Assembly: GCF_040412425.1 (NCBI RefSeq)
Contig: NC_089766.1
Location: 49,881,297-49,945,296, forward strand
Source of the DNA: Macrobrachium rosenbergii
Taxonomy: Eukaryota; Arthropoda; Malacostraca; Decapoda; Palaemonidae
DNA: 64,000 nucleotides
Direction of reading: 5' to 3'
The first letter of the stretch is position 1; the number at the start of each line of letters is the position of its first letter. Made by a program: the position numbers and the translations under genes. Positions 29,425 through 44,509 of the stretch are shown one piece after another. The notes under the pieces were generated by a model. It saw only the letters and a list, made by a program, of their open reading frames with translations, made no database searches and was not told the DNA's origin.

Positions 29425-30795
29425 ACTGGAATTCCAAACATCCCAGCCTTCAGATTCCAATGATCCCATCCTTCTGATTCCAAAAATCCCAGCCTTCTGA
29501 ATCCAGTTACCCTAACCCTCTGATTCCAAAGATCCCAGCCTTGATTCCAAAATCCCAGCCTTCTGATTCCAAAAATCCCAGCCTTCTGATTCCAGTTATC
29601 CTAACCCTCTGATTCTAAAGATTCCAGCCTTGATTCCAAAATCCCAGCCTTCTGATTCCAAAAAAACCGTCTTCTCATCCCCAAAATCCCAGCCTTCTGA
29701 GTCCAGTTATCCTAACCCTCTGATTCCAACGATCCCAGTCTTGATTCCAAAATCCCAGCCTTCTAATTCCAAAAATCCTAGCCTTCAGATTCCAATGATC
29801 CCAGCCCTCTGATTCCAAAAATCCCAGCCTTCTGATTCCAATTATCCTAACCTAGTTTCAAAGATCCCAGCCTTGATTCCAAAATCCCAGCCTTCTGATT
29901 CCAATAAAAACGTCTTCTGATTCCAAAGATCCCAGCCTTGATTTAAAAATCCAAGCATCCTGATTCCAAAAATCCCAGCCTTCAGATTCCAAAAGTTCCA
30001 GGACTTCTGATGCCAAAAATCCGTCTTCAGAGTCCAAAAATCCCAGCTTTCAGATCCCAAAAATTCCAGCCTTTAGATTCTAATAATCCAAGCCTTCAGA
30101 TCACAAGAATCCCAGTCTTCAGATTCCAAAAATCCCAGTCATCAGATTTCAAAAATCCCAATCTGCAGATTCCAGAAATCCCAGCGTTCAGATTCCAAAA
30201 ATCCTAGCCTTCAGATTCCAAAAATCCCAATCTTCAGATTCCAAAAATCCCAGTCTTCAGATTCTAAAAATCCCACTCTTCATATTCCAGAAATCCAGCG
30301 TTCAGATTCCAAAAATCCTAGCCTTCAGATTCCAAAAATCCCAGTCTTCAGATTGCAGAAATCCCAGTGTTCAGATTCCAAAAACCCTAGCCTTCAGACT
30401 CCAAAAATCCCAATCGTTACATTCCAGAAATCCCAGCCCTCTGATTCCAGAAATCCCAGCCTTCAGACTCCAAAAATTCCAATCTTCAGATTCCAAAAAT
30501 CCCAGCTTTCAGATTCCAAAAATACCAGCCTCAAGAGTTCAAAAATCACATAGATTCTAAATATCCCAGCCTTCTGATTCCAAATATCGCAGCCTTCAGA
30601 TTCCAAAAATCCTAGCCTTCAGACTCCAAAAATCCTATCCTTCCGACTCCAAAAATCCTAGCCTTTAGACTTCAAAAAATCCTAGCCTTCAGACTCCAAA
30701 AACCCTAGCCTTCAGATTCTAAAAATTCCAATCTTCAGATTCCAAAAAATCCTAGCCTTCAGACTCAAAAAATCCCAGCTTTTAGATTCCACAGA
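29425..30795. repeat. Minisatellite with a unit of about 23 bp
   Basis: About 60 diverged copies of 'gattccaaaaatcccagcct' plus 'tca/tct' fill this block. The unit length is not a multiple of three. Frames on both strands encode Ser/Pro/Lys/Asn repeats or Trp/Phe/Gly repeats (30060-29842 on the minus strand). No signal peptide or splice context supports translation. Confidence 0.9.
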
Positions 30796-31690
30796 TTTGA
30801 ACTTCTTTTTGAAGACTGTCTTTTCATCATCACGTACTCCAGTCAGTTTCCTAATTGCTCAGACAAACAACGTGATAAACAACTTTCTGCGTAGAGAAGT
30901 AAATGGGAAGAAAGAAAATTAAACAAACAGGCTGGATAGATCTTGCAGCCCTAAAAGTAATCTTAAACATGAAGAATTCTTACTTCCACGGAAAAGCAGA
31001 GCGGTTGACGCGCGTTCCAATACTGCAAGTGCTGTGAAGCAGCGATCACTCAGTCCCGTGGCGACGACCGCTCTGCAAATCAGCAACTTGCAGGAAACCG
31101 ACGACACTTTGTCTTCATTACAAATTTATAATCAGTGCTCGTTGCCTCAACGCACTGGGGAAAAGAGTTGGTCTACGACTGGGGGGCGATTATTCTCCTA
31201 GAACATGGTGGAAATAATCTTTCTTGAAATTAACCTTAATCGATTCTAATAGTTTGTCGAGACTGTTATTGCGACTTAAAAGTTTAAGCTTTTGTCGAGC
31301 GGTTGCCTCCTGGAGTTTAAAGATGTGTTTGAGATACATTCATGTGAATAGAGTGGAGTTTGCAAGATGCGTGAACTGGTTACAAAACGTTTTATTTGAA
31401 GACCAACGATTAAGGACACGTACCGTCGCTCAGCGAAGTATTACATCACAAATAATGAGGCATTGATCAAATATTTCAAATATATTCCCTTGTTAGCTGG
31501 TAAGTAATGAGGCAATACTCGAAATACTTACACCCAAATTTTTTTTATCATCAACTAGGATTCGAAACTAGGGACTTTTGGGGTTAGAAAGAGGGGGTTA
31601 GGGACTACATATACATACATATATATGTATGTATATACTGTATATATACATATATATGTATATATATATTTATGTATGTATGTATATATA
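30796..31690. other. Intergenic; one possible minus-strand exon
   Basis: Mostly unique sequence with no certain gene. See the low-confidence exon at 30919-31100. Confidence 0.35.
30919..31100 (-). CDS. Possible distant 3' exon of gene A
   Basis: Minus-strand frame open after a possible acceptor ('tttcctgcaag' ending at 31101), phase 0, ending in TAA at 30919-30921. The peptide has spaced Cys and Leu-rich segments (CFTALAVLERASTALLF, then SSCLRLLLGLQ). The spacing recalls the last exon of gene B, which ends SSECFFLLARCHLV. Phase 0 matches the donor of gene A exon 2 at 35341, but that intron would be over 4 kb and full of repeats. The similarity is weak and may be chance. Confidence 0.2.
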
Positions 31691-31696
31691 TATACT

Positions 31697-31787
31697 AGCT
31701 GACCAATCTGGCGCTGCCAGGGAAAACTCTGAATGACACCAGTAAACTCTCTCTCTCTCTCTCTCTCTCTTTTCTCCCTAACATCCC

Positions 31788-31827
<40 letters not shown>

Positions 31828-32368
31828 GTTAAGACAGTTGCTTCAATTACATTACCCAGCATTTTTGACATTTTATTTTTCACTCCTTCTCACCCCTCCC
31901 TTCCAGTCGGAGCTGAACTTGGACTTAAAGGGCACTGGGAGTGTCACTATTCATCTCAGCAACCTCGAAAACCATGGATTAGATACTAATATCTGTCATT
32001 TTCGTTTACTTTTACAAGTCACCCCCTTCCCACTCCCAACCCCTTTTGGTACCAGTGATGTCTTACCCCCACAGTATTCTTTTCCAAATAGTACGTCATA
32101 TGTATACCAAAATGAGGTATGATAAAGCCACAGAGTTTATTTAGTTACTAAGTCTACGGACAGAACCAGCCCTGTTTCAGGGAAGCCCTTCCCACCCCTA
32201 CACCCTTTGGTACCCTTTGGTGCTAGTGATGTCTTACCCCGACAGTACTGATTTCTAGATAGTAAGTCATATGTTCACCAAGTTTGGTTGAAATTGCTCA
32301 ATGCATTTCAGAGTTATGCTTGAACATACACACACATACATACATACTTCCATTTTTATATATATAGA
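31697..32368 (+). repeat. Retroelement-like repeat E, copy 1
   Basis: Begins 'actagctgaccaatctggcg' next to TA repeats and ends 'ttgaacatacacacacatac...tttttatatatatag'. That tail is reminiscent of 3' ends of non-LTR elements and their derivatives. Two (CT)n tracts lie inside at 31747-31770 and 31794-31824. Within it, an 'accagtgatgtcttaccccxacagta' block occurs twice (about 32051 and 32221). Partial copy 2 lies at 37186-37408. Confidence 0.5.
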
Positions 32369-33176
32369 ATATATTTATATTTATTACCAATGATGTTTTC
32401 TACTAAAATCAAAAGCTTAAAAAATAAGATAACGGATTTTTTGGATCGCTCTATATTTTTTTCTTTATATAAAATATCGCATTTGTGACTTTCATAACCA
32501 CCCATTTCTCTTGGTCCTTACTTACTGTTGTTTGTCGAAAATTTCTAAACCTGGTACTTAAGTCCATTTAGATCCTATTATCTGTTTTCTTAGTTAAAAG
32601 TGCGACGTTCTTCAGGGGCAATTGAACTCATTATAAAATTCTTTAACTTCTGAGTGTAATACTCAATGATGACATTCCTGTCGCAGTGCATTTAATTCAC
32701 ACCAAGATTCCGATTTGATCTCTGGGAAAACAACAGCATACTTGTGCGAAAAATGCATTGCGGCTTTTCCATCGTAATTTGCCATCATTACAGTAATTTT
32801 CTTCCGTACAGTGAGGATTTAATGGCTGTTTAATGAAGGTAATTATAAATTAGCTCTCTGCCATATGTCGAATTACTGAAGAGCAAAAAAAAAAAAAACT
32901 CTATACTGACGGGACCAATTCCATTATGACACTTCAACAACTGCTGATGTAGATTTGAGCTATTATCTTCTACTGCAATTATATTACAAGGTATGCTGTC
33001 ATTTTTGAGCGCTCACTATCTGTGTGTGTGTGTGCGTGTGCGGAAAAAGCTGCCTGTTTCTTAGACCATAAACATGAGCGGTTAATGCATAGCGTCTGCA
33101 GTACCATAACCGTGTGAGCGGTAGAAAAGTATCGCTCGTGGTTATCTGGACTAAGAGTACATCATCTGTCGTGCAT

Positions 33177-33213
<37 letters not shown>

Positions 33214-33675
33214 AGCGATTCTTCGTGCCTGGAGTCCGGGGAAGAACTTGACAGCGCACTTTTCAGTATTTTTGCAATAAAGTTACCCTTTAGTCTCTTT
33301 CAAAATCTAACCATATTTGTTACTCAGGAGGCCCACCGTCAACCATAACTTTCGTTGAAAAAAAAATCCACAAATACTATTTTGCATATTCAGCGGACAA
33401 ACAACTAAACCATAAACATGATATCCTTGTAGGAGGTAATGTCCTTACCTTTATGTAATTTGTGATTTGAGCGCAATATGCCGTCTCATTTCGTTCGTAC
33501 GTCAGCGTTTAAGGTGGTATTCCTCTCTATGTCATAGCCATTTCTTCTGAGACTTGCATCAACTTCTTCCTGTAAAAAAAGATTTCAATTTAGTTCTTTA
33601 TTAATGACTTTCTTTGGTGATCATCGTCTCCGTTAATCATTAAAATATATTCATAAATCAGAATTTGTTACTGAA
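32369..33675. other. No gene recognised
   Basis: AT-rich. A (CT)n tract at 33181-33208 and a short (TG)n at 33021-33034 are the only notable structures. Confidence 0.45.
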
Positions 33676-33982
33676 TTTGAATGTAAGATTCAAGTCAAAG
33701 GTCATGCCCTGGGACCTATGAGGTCATTCAGCACTGAAACGGAAACTGACAGCAAAAAGGTCTGAAAGGTGTAACAGGAGGAAGTCCTCGCAGTTGCACT
33801 ATAAAGCAATTGTTAGGAGAGGGTGGAAAATAAGATAGAAGAAAGGGAATATGAACGGAAGTATAGTAAAAGGAATGAAAGAGGTTGCAGCTAGGGGCCG
33901 AAGGGATACTGCAAAGAACCATAAGTAATGTCTACAGTGCACCGCGTGAGGTGCACTGACGGCACTATCTCCCGACGGGAAG
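33676..33982 (+). repeat. Family B element, copy 7
   Basis: Nearly full-length plus copy with the terminal hairpin 'agtgcaccgcgtgaggtgcact'. Confidence 0.85.
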
Positions 33983-34410
33983 AATTTGTTGTAACGAGTA
34001 ATATTCTTGAAGGTGACGAGCAATGTAGTTATTTGCAAAAACTTTAATTACCTTGTGGAGAAATAATGCTTATTTGAAATTCCACAGCAAAATCACACGA
34101 AGTGGTAGTTACAGTTCTGAAGTCTTGTGAGATAATCGATTTAATTAATTTCTTGAAAAACTAAGTTAGAATTATTACCAGGAAAATATTCCATAAGATT
34201 TTAGACCAAAAATCTGCTCATATTCAATAAAAAAATTTTTTTTCTAAAATGGAAAATAACTGTCACCTTTGAAATTACTGGATGTGCCATTAAGGCCAAT
34301 ACAGAATGGTATTATGATATTCTGGTTTAAAGAATTAGGTATAGCAACGTAATGACTCCAAAACATTATAAAATGGAAGGAAAAAAAATAGAATGACTCC
34401 ATCCTATATC

Positions 34411-34790
34411 CTATTGTTCCGGCTTTGTCTGTCCGTCCGCACTTTTTCTTTCCGCCCTCAGATCTTGAAACTACTGAGGAGGCTAGAGGGCTGCAAATTG
34501 GTATGTTGATCATCCACCCTCCCGTCATCAAACATACCAAATTGCAGCCCTCTAGCCTCCTCAGTAGTTTTGATTTTATTTAAGGCTAAAGTTAGCCATA
34601 ATCGTACCTATGGCACTCCTATGGGTACCAACAACAGAGGCCACCACCGGACCACGGTGAGTTTCATGGACAGTGGCTGAGGCCACCACCGGATTATGGC
34701 CGAGTTTCATGGTCCGCAGCTGGAAGTTTCATACAGAATTATACGCTGTACAGAAAACTCGATTGCGCTGAAAAAACTTCGGAGCATTTT
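34411..34790 (+). repeat. Family A three-hairpin element, copy 4
   Basis: The central palindrome has a matching 3-bp duplication in both arms ('gaggaggctag' and 'ctagcctcctc'), so arm symmetry was retained. It ends 'gcgctgaaaaaacttcggagc'. Confidence 0.85.
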
Positions 34791-35249
34791 TTATGTTTGC
34801 TGTTTTAATCGCATTATCAAAATTGTACGTAGAGGAACTTTTAAAATTTCTCATAATATTGCTTATCGGTGACCAAACGGATACATAACTTACTATATCA
34901 TTCAAGTCTTTGTTCAGCACAGCCAGTTTCATATAAAAATGGCACTTCTGTATTTGCTCATTCTGTAATCGATTAGCAAATATTTCTTGTATATTGGTGT
35001 TCACCACAAGTATTGGCCGCTTGGTTCAGGTTTTTGCTGCAAGATCCATAAATCCTTAAATGTCAAAGAATGGCCTTTGAAAAGCAGATCTGTCTCGTAA
35101 TGGTTGGTGACGAGCTGAATCAGATTCTAGCCTGAGAATTTCAAGCTTCAGATCAATCTCTGAAGGACTGCTTTCATTGTTTGTCTGAAGACTACCAGTG
35201 GAATGGGCCTTGGACTCTGGATGTGATCTGCTCATATTTTTGCCATTCA

Positions 35250-38200
35250 TCACAAAATTTGGAAAGTTTTGTCTGCCTGTAAAAAAAAAAATTAAGATTT
35301 TAACATTTTACTAAGTACTTTAAGGGCTGCTAAAACTTACCAACACAGAGGCTGCCATCAGCTTCAGTCCAGTGGCCATGCCATCAGCTAAGTAATTACC
35401 GGCAGAACCAGCCGACCTCCCACAGCCATTAGCCACCAATTTCTCCAGCTTATCAGACGCTGCAGTAGAGTCGAATCTCGCGGACGCCAACCACAAGTCG
35501 GCAAATGACCTCCTCTTTCTGCCCGGGGGAAACACGACGATCTGGGAAAAGTTAAAAGACCGGGTTAGCGATGATGGAAGACAATATTTTAGAAGATGAT
35601 TGTTTGCTTTATATGAGGATCCGGTGGTTTTGTCTGACAAGTGCACCTGGAAGAGGCCAACAGTTTCACGCATCATAAATTCCTCGAACTGTGTACGGTG
35701 CCGTCTATAATGACACTGATAAATCAGGATTAATTGCACTAAAAATCACTGATACTGATCTCGTTGTGTTTTATTTATTCTTTAGATCAAACTTACAGAC
35801 CGCCACTGGGCGAAGATCGTGCTAGTACAAGACCGGCTTATTCTGGACCAACTAATAAATCAACCCCGTATGGGGGTAGTGCCGTCCGTGCACCTCACGT
35901 GGTGCACTGTAGGCATAATTTAAGGGCCTTTGCAGCGACCCTTCGGCCCCTAGCTGCAATCTCTTTCATTCCTTTGACTGCACCTCCGTTCATATTCCCT
36001 TTCTTCCATCTGACTTTCCACTAAACCTAAACACACGCCCCCTAAACCTAAACACACCCCCACTAAACCTAAACACGCCTCCCACCAAACTTAAATACAC
36101 CCCCACTAAAGCTAAACACACACACCACCCACCAAACTTAAATACACCCCCACTAAAGCTAAACACACACACCACCCACTAAACTTAAATACACCCCCAC
36201 TAAAGCTAAACACACACACCACCCACTAAACTTAAATACACCCCCACTAAAGCTAAACACACACACCACCCACTAAACCACCCCCACTAAACCTAAACAC
36301 ACCACACCCACTAAACTTAAACACCCCCACTAAAGCAAACACACACACCACCACTAAACCTAACCCCCACTAAAGCTAAACACACACACCACCCACTAAA
36401 CTGAAATACACCCCACTAAACAAACACACACCACCCACCAAACTTAAATAAACTAAAGCTAAACACACACACCACCCACTAAACTTAAATACACCCCACT
36501 AAACACACACACCACCCACTAAACTTAAATACACCCCCACTAAAAAGCTAAACACACAACTAAACTTAAATACACCCCACTAAAGCCACACACCACCCAC
36601 TAAACTTAAATACACCCCCACTAAAGCTAAACACACACACCACCCACTAAACTTAAATACACCCCCACTAAACCTAAACACACCCCACTAAAACTAAACA
36701 GACAATGTCCACTAAACCTAAACACACCACACGAAACCTGAGCACACACCACCCACTCAACCTAAATGCACACTCCAATGAACCTAAACACACCCCCACT
36801 AAACCTAAACATATCCCCCACTAAACCAGAACACACACCCACTAAAACTAAACACATCCACCACTAAACATAAAAACTCCTCCCACTAAACCTAAATGCA
36901 CCCCCACTAAACCTAAACACAGCACCCACAAAACCTAAACACACCTCTCACTAAACCTAAATGCACCCCCACTGTACCTAAACTCACCCTTACTAAACCT
37001 AAACACACACCCCACTAACCCTAAACACACCCTCACTAAACCTAAACGCACCCCCACTAAAACTAAACACTGGCCCCCACTAAACCTAAACACACTCCCA
37101 CTAAACCTTAACACAAACCTTGATAAAGAATTGATAATCACAGGAATGAGAAGCATTTTCAATGATATATTTCTGTGGTCTCGAATACATGAAATGAGGT
37201 ATGATAAACCCATGAGTTTATTTACCTCATAAGTTACAAAGGGAAGGGGGATGGGGAAGGGGATGGGGGTATGGGTTTGAAACCTACCCTATTATCTAAG
37301 TTGGGTCAAATGCTGTCCATGTGCCAAATTTTGTCTAGATCGGTCAAGCGGTTCGGATTTCTGTACCGCACAAACATACAAACATTCACTTTTATATATG
37401 TGAGTGTGTGTGTATGTAACAGAGTATTATGGCTTTGTGACTGAATTGCATACCTGGTAATTACTTCTTTGTATTAGCAGCAGAATTTTCATATTATAAA
37501 AAAATAACTAGTTCTCCAAAACTTTTAAGATGGAACGATTGAAAAAAAGAAACAATGAAATAAATAGCCTGTTCTGATCAAAATCGACCAAAATTAATGC
37601 CATTCATTTGATCAAAACGTCTACACGATTTCTTTTCACTCATATGCACAGTGACTCCTATCTCTTTTCTACAGGTACTATGTTAGCCAGTGCTCCATTA
37701 AGCTATAGTATCACACGATTGGTCTGTCAGGGCAGAAATTTAGCAGTCCCGTACAAAGCAGAAGGAGGTTATGAATTGCATAATCTGCATAATCTATTCA
37801 CTTCCATCTTTCAGAATCCTAATTCTCACCTGGTTAGCCGTCTGGCTGTTGGAGTTCGCATCCACGTTGTTATTGCTGACGGCGTTGTTATCGTTGAGAT
37901 TATTGTTATTGTTATTGTTGTTGATGTTATTGTTGACGTTCAGGATGAGCGACAGAATGCCAGTGATGAAACTCAAGTAGCTTAAGGCGTTATACCCCGA
38001 GAAGATGCCGCCGGCAGCCACGCACTGCCTCTTCTTCTTCTGCCCGGGCATGTACATGACGGGAATGCCGCTAGATCTTTTCATCCGTTGCCAGGGGCTC
38101 CTTCCCTTCCTCTTTTTTTCCCTTTTGGGTTCTCTTTGGTCATCGAGGGGTCGCTCCTCTTCCTTTAAGAAAACCTGTTTGCGTTCTTCTACATCTTTAT

Positions 38201-38699
38201 TGGGAAGAAAGCGTTCCCTGACGGATTTATTCTCGGTGATGTTGTTTCGTTGAACGCACACTTTACACTTCCACTTTTTAGAGTGAGGATTTTGGCGAAG
38301 GTCGTGGTTGCTGGTTACGTTCACTCTTTTGTCGTCTCTAGTTTCTCCTTTACTTATAAAATCACTCTTTTCACTATGAAAACGCAAATCGCCGTTTACA
38401 TGGTACATGTTTACTTCATCTCCAAGTTTTACTGTAAACCAGTTCTTGTCGATTGCTACACCTTCGTCAAATACCGCATTCGTCTCCGTCAAGAAATTCC
38501 AGGTGCGGAGATGTTGCTGTAAAATCACTTCCATGTCGTAAGCTAGTTGTCGGAAAGTCTCCTCAAAATGAAGGTCCTTTTGGTGATCCATCCTTTTTTC
38601 TAATCGTTCTCTCTCCAACCCTTCATTATGTGTCAACGCCCACGCTTGACCTAAGATGAAAATAACTGCTAATCCAAAATGAACACCTCTCCGTATCAT
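35250..38699 (-). CDS. Gene A: Asn-rich secretory protein
   Basis: Three-exon model, about 365 residues. Exon 1 is 38699-37830 (290 codons, donor GTGAGA); exon 2 is 35541-35341 (67 codons, donor GTAAGT); exon 3 is 35276-35250, ending in TGA after eight codons. All introns are phase 0. Residues 1-22 are a signal peptide. A helix around 45-70 carries a central Trp (HLRTWNFLTE). A long charged spacer contains NVT, NIT and NKS sequons and basic clusters including QRMKRSS. MYMPGQKKKRQC precedes the hydrophobic segment 233-253, then 37 mostly Asn residues end in TANQ. Exon 2 opens IVVFPPGRKRR and has one Cys and a helix. The start is the first ATG; an in-frame TTG 18 bp upstream is not used. Exon 3 is the weakest part. 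Head-to-head with gene B. Confidence 0.75.
35862..36022 (-). repeat. Family B element, copy 8 (truncated at minisatellite)
   Basis: Minus copy with the terminal hairpin 'agtgcac..acgtg.gtgcact' region. It breaks off in 'ctgactttccac', exactly where the 20-bp minisatellite begins. Confidence 0.75.
36018..37115. repeat. Minisatellite with a unit of about 20 bp
   Basis: About 55 diverged copies of 'cccactaaacctaaacacac' (variants 'cccactaaagctaaacacacac' and 'acttaaatac'). Higher-order repetition of a doubled unit of about 55 bp is visible at 36060-36280. It lies within the intergenic part of the A locus, upstream of exon 2 and inside intron 1 of gene A. Confidence 0.9.
37186..37408 (+). repeat. 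Retroelement-like repeat E, copy 2 (3' part)
   Basis: Shares 'atgaggtatgataaa.cca' and 'gagtttattta' with copy 1 and ends 'aaacatacaaacattcactttta'. It lies in intron 1 of gene A. Confidence 0.45.
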
Positions 38700-39815
38700 T
38701 TTGCAAAGACACTTCAAGAAAGATTTAAGCCAGTTTTCTTTTTCGACGTAACTTTTCAGGACGTACTAAGATATTCACGAACAAAAACTGCACCTCCAAT
38801 TAGCAGCACGTATAGCCAAGCAGAAGTTTCCAATAGGTTTGTTACATTCTACCGGTCATGCTTGTTGTCTCGGAAATCAGTTCTTCTTCTTTCTCAAATG
38901 TTTTGAATTTTTCGTTCCGGGATGGCGTCACACTCTCCGATTAATTCCTAAGGTTTGGAGGTTTCTCTCTCTTTCTCTTGTAAGAGATATGTTGAATAGA
39001 AGAATTCCCATATAAATTACAAAAAATATCTAAAATTGCATATAATCAACAACTTGATTTTCGCTATTCAAAAACCCGTATCCGTTCTGCTGCGTCATGG
39101 ACGGAGTAGAGCAATAAAGGCATCGCATATGAATACGAACAGTTACACTAACAAGAGAACCGCAATAACCTCCAATTCATTATCCACACAACAGCTTCGC
39201 AAACAAAGGCCACCGCGACACCTCTTCGCGCCGAGAATTGAATTGGGTCACTCCTCCTCAAACCCCATTCGCCTCAAAGTTCAAAATAACTGTTAGTGTT
39301 GGTCGCGCTTCCTTATGCCGAAGCACCTCTCGACTTATAGGTTGTAATATGGTCATCAACTTCTTTAAACGTATACCTTTGAGTAGTGTTGCCTAAGACA
39401 CGCCTCCCTAGATAAGGCTGTTCCTGGCTCCGCCTACTTTGTGCTCCTTTTGAAGCTTACTTATCTGGGTTCGTCCACGCCCCCTTGTCTTACTTGCAGC
39501 TTCGTTCTTGACCGCCGAAAATTTTAGTCTTGTTGGGAAGTTACATCCAAAGGCAAATTTTTGTTGAATTATTGCGAAGTGAAGGGTTTTCTTAAAGGCA
39601 AACTTTATCACAACGTAATTTTAAACAGTAAAACAAGTGTCGGCCCCACACGGCAAACCACTCCCCTCAAAAAGAAAATGTGAGAACCCCTTTAAGAAAA
39701 AATATTTGTGAAAGAAAATTACCAAACCCCTTTTAAGCATAAGTGAATTTGAACATCAAGATGAACAAAAAGACGCTAATTTAACTGAACGTTGGCTACC
39801 AATTGCTTTTCGGAA
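38700..39815. promoter_or_regulatory. Shared intergenic region of divergent genes A and B
   Basis: 1.1 kb separates the two start codons on opposite strands, so the promoters of both genes must lie here or in 5'UTR introns within it. It contains GATA-like motifs (AGATAAGG at 39410-39417, CTTATCT at 39460-39466) and GC-box-like CACGCC motifs at about 39399 and 39476. No clear TATA box was seen for either gene. The regulatory role is inferred from position. Confidence 0.4.
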
Positions 39816-42666
<2,851 letters not shown>

Positions 42667-42686
42667 GTCCAAGATCCGAAAGATAA

Positions 42687-43313
42687 GATTTATTGCCTTG
42701 GTCGACGCTTATAAGATATTTTTGTCATTGTTAGAAGACCAGTATTTCTCAGTAAAATTTGTTACTGATTGAGATATGAAAGGAAATCGCTTTACGATCT
42801 TGTGTGTTAAAATGGAAATGGTAAAAAATTAAATACAAGCACATTTTTTTTATATGGAAGCAAAGACAATTGCATATAAACACCAAATACTTGACAGACA
42901 TGCTTGAATTTTATTGTAAACGAGGTTGATCGCATGCGCTACGCTGTGCTGGAACTAGGTCCTGCCTGTCATGTCTCCCCTGCCCTACCGATCCCCTACC
43001 TACTCAGCCCCCACCCGGGGCGGACAGACAAGATCCACTCTGATTTTATTATTATAGAAGATACTTGTTGTGCATTGGATTCGGTTTGTACCGTATATTT
43101 TCAACTAGATATTGAGAAAGCAATATGAAAGAATTTCTCACTAGCAAACCTAGGTCTTATAAAATAAATTGTAAGCCAAGCAAAATAACTTTGATTATTC
43201 TAAAACCTGTGAAATTATTCCTCTGTATTGGAAACCTAAAATACTGTTTGTCGGAAGAAACTGGGAACTTAAGAATATTAGTTAAATATTAGGCTACAAC
43301 ATCAGAAAACTTG

Positions 43314-43347
<34 letters not shown>

Positions 43348-43586
43348 CAAATGGAAGAAAAATTAGCATGACAATTATCATCTAAGGGGAGATATATACT
43401 TTTGTTTACTAATCGCATTATTTATTTATTTCCTCCATCTGTATTTAGTAAATAATTAATGGTGATAATTGCAACCCAACGCATTTAGACCGGGAAAAAA
43501 TAATAACCAATAGTGTTTGGAGTCCATTTTTAAAAAAATAATGATAACAATTCAGGGTAAGTTTCATCGTCAGTAAGACATCGCAG
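42687..43586. other. Gene B 3' region, no certain exon
   Basis: ATTAAA at 42828-42833 is a candidate poly(A) signal for the four-exon form of gene B. A (CT)n tract lies at 43317-43343. No other features. Confidence 0.35.
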
Positions 43587-43784
43587 TTGGTATATAGAAT
43601 CCCCCAAAAGGAGGTCGTATTGTCACCACACGAGGCAGAAGAGTTGCTCGTTGAATACAACGAAGGCGTCAATTCTTTCCACGATGATACTGAATATCTA
43701 TACAATTCCTTGTATGGACAACGGTACCTATGCGAAAAGAACCTGTCATCGTTCGGAATTAGGGAAAGAATGGCGTGTGACTAA
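43587..43784 (+). CDS. Possible alternative terminal exon of gene B
   Basis: After the acceptor 'agacatcgcag' (ending 43586) a frame is open for 65 codons to TAA. It has balanced composition, acidic helices (PHEAEELLVEYNEG) and two Cys (GQRYLCEKNLSSFG, ERMACD-end). Its phase 0 fits a donor at 42661 (CTC|GTTTGA) inside exon 4 of gene B, which would give about 427 residues. AATAAA at 43942-43947 follows about 160 bp after the stop. It could also be a decayed exon of another paralogue. No similarity to genes C or D was seen. Confidence 0.4.
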   Translation: MVYRIPQKEVVLSPHEAEELLVEYNEGVNSFHDDTEYLYNSLYGQRYLCEKNLSSFGIRERMACD

Positions 43785-43960
43785 AAAAAAGATTATTTCT
43801 TGACGTCTTTCTTCTTCTGCAATTTTTCATACCTTTTGAATTCACTGATCATAGAATTTCAATGGCAGATATGGGTCAGTCTCCCACAAGTTCTGCTACT
43901 TGCATGTTGCTAACCATCTTTGCTTATTCGAATGGAGATTGAATAAATATGAGTGTATGA

Positions 43961-44011
<51 letters not shown>

Positions 44012-44509
44012 TGTAAACCAATAGTAGGTGGACAGTATATGATAACATTTTTTTGCATCAGTATTTAAATTAATTGCCATTATGGTTATCTGAAAAGAAA
44101 AAAATATTAAATTTAAATAAATTTAGTTATAAAATTTGATATAACACAAACCCCACAGTTTTAATAAACATAACACAAACCCTATTCCACCTACTGTCCA
44201 ACTACTTTCGATTCAACCTATATTATGCACTCGCAATTTGGGAAGGATGAAGACGATTTGGAGCACCAAGAGTGCAATCTGCAAAAATTTTTTTTTCATT
44301 GATTTTGGTCGGGGACAGGGGCGAGGTTGAGGTGGGGGGGAGTGTTGAGAGGTTGTCGCGTGGGTGGGTGGGTGACCTTAGTCTTTAAGGAAAAATCCGG
44401 AGTGGAAAATCACAAACACAATGAGGTTATAATTTAGATTCCAGAATCTCTCTTAATAATAATGATAATAATAATAAGTAGTAAAAGACCAGAGACATCC
44501 TACAATCCT
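43785..44509. other. Intergenic with (TA)n
   Basis: A (TA)n tract lies at about 43967-44008 and a G-rich patch (about 44318-44372). There is no gene. Confidence 0.45.

Noticed and set aside
29425..30795. Regular direct repeats resembling a CRISPR array; Ser/Pro-rich protein frames
   Set aside because: Units are contiguous and diverged with no unique spacers, in a eukaryotic setting; unit length is not a codon multiple.
36018..37115. Telomere-like CCTAA content in the minisatellite
   Set aside because: The unit is about 20 bp with only one CCTAA each, not a tandem TTAGG array.
39792..39815. Upstream TTG start for gene B, and the equivalent TTG at 38717 for gene A
   Set aside because: Nuclear eukaryotic genes start at ATG; the next in-frame ATG gives a proper signal peptide.
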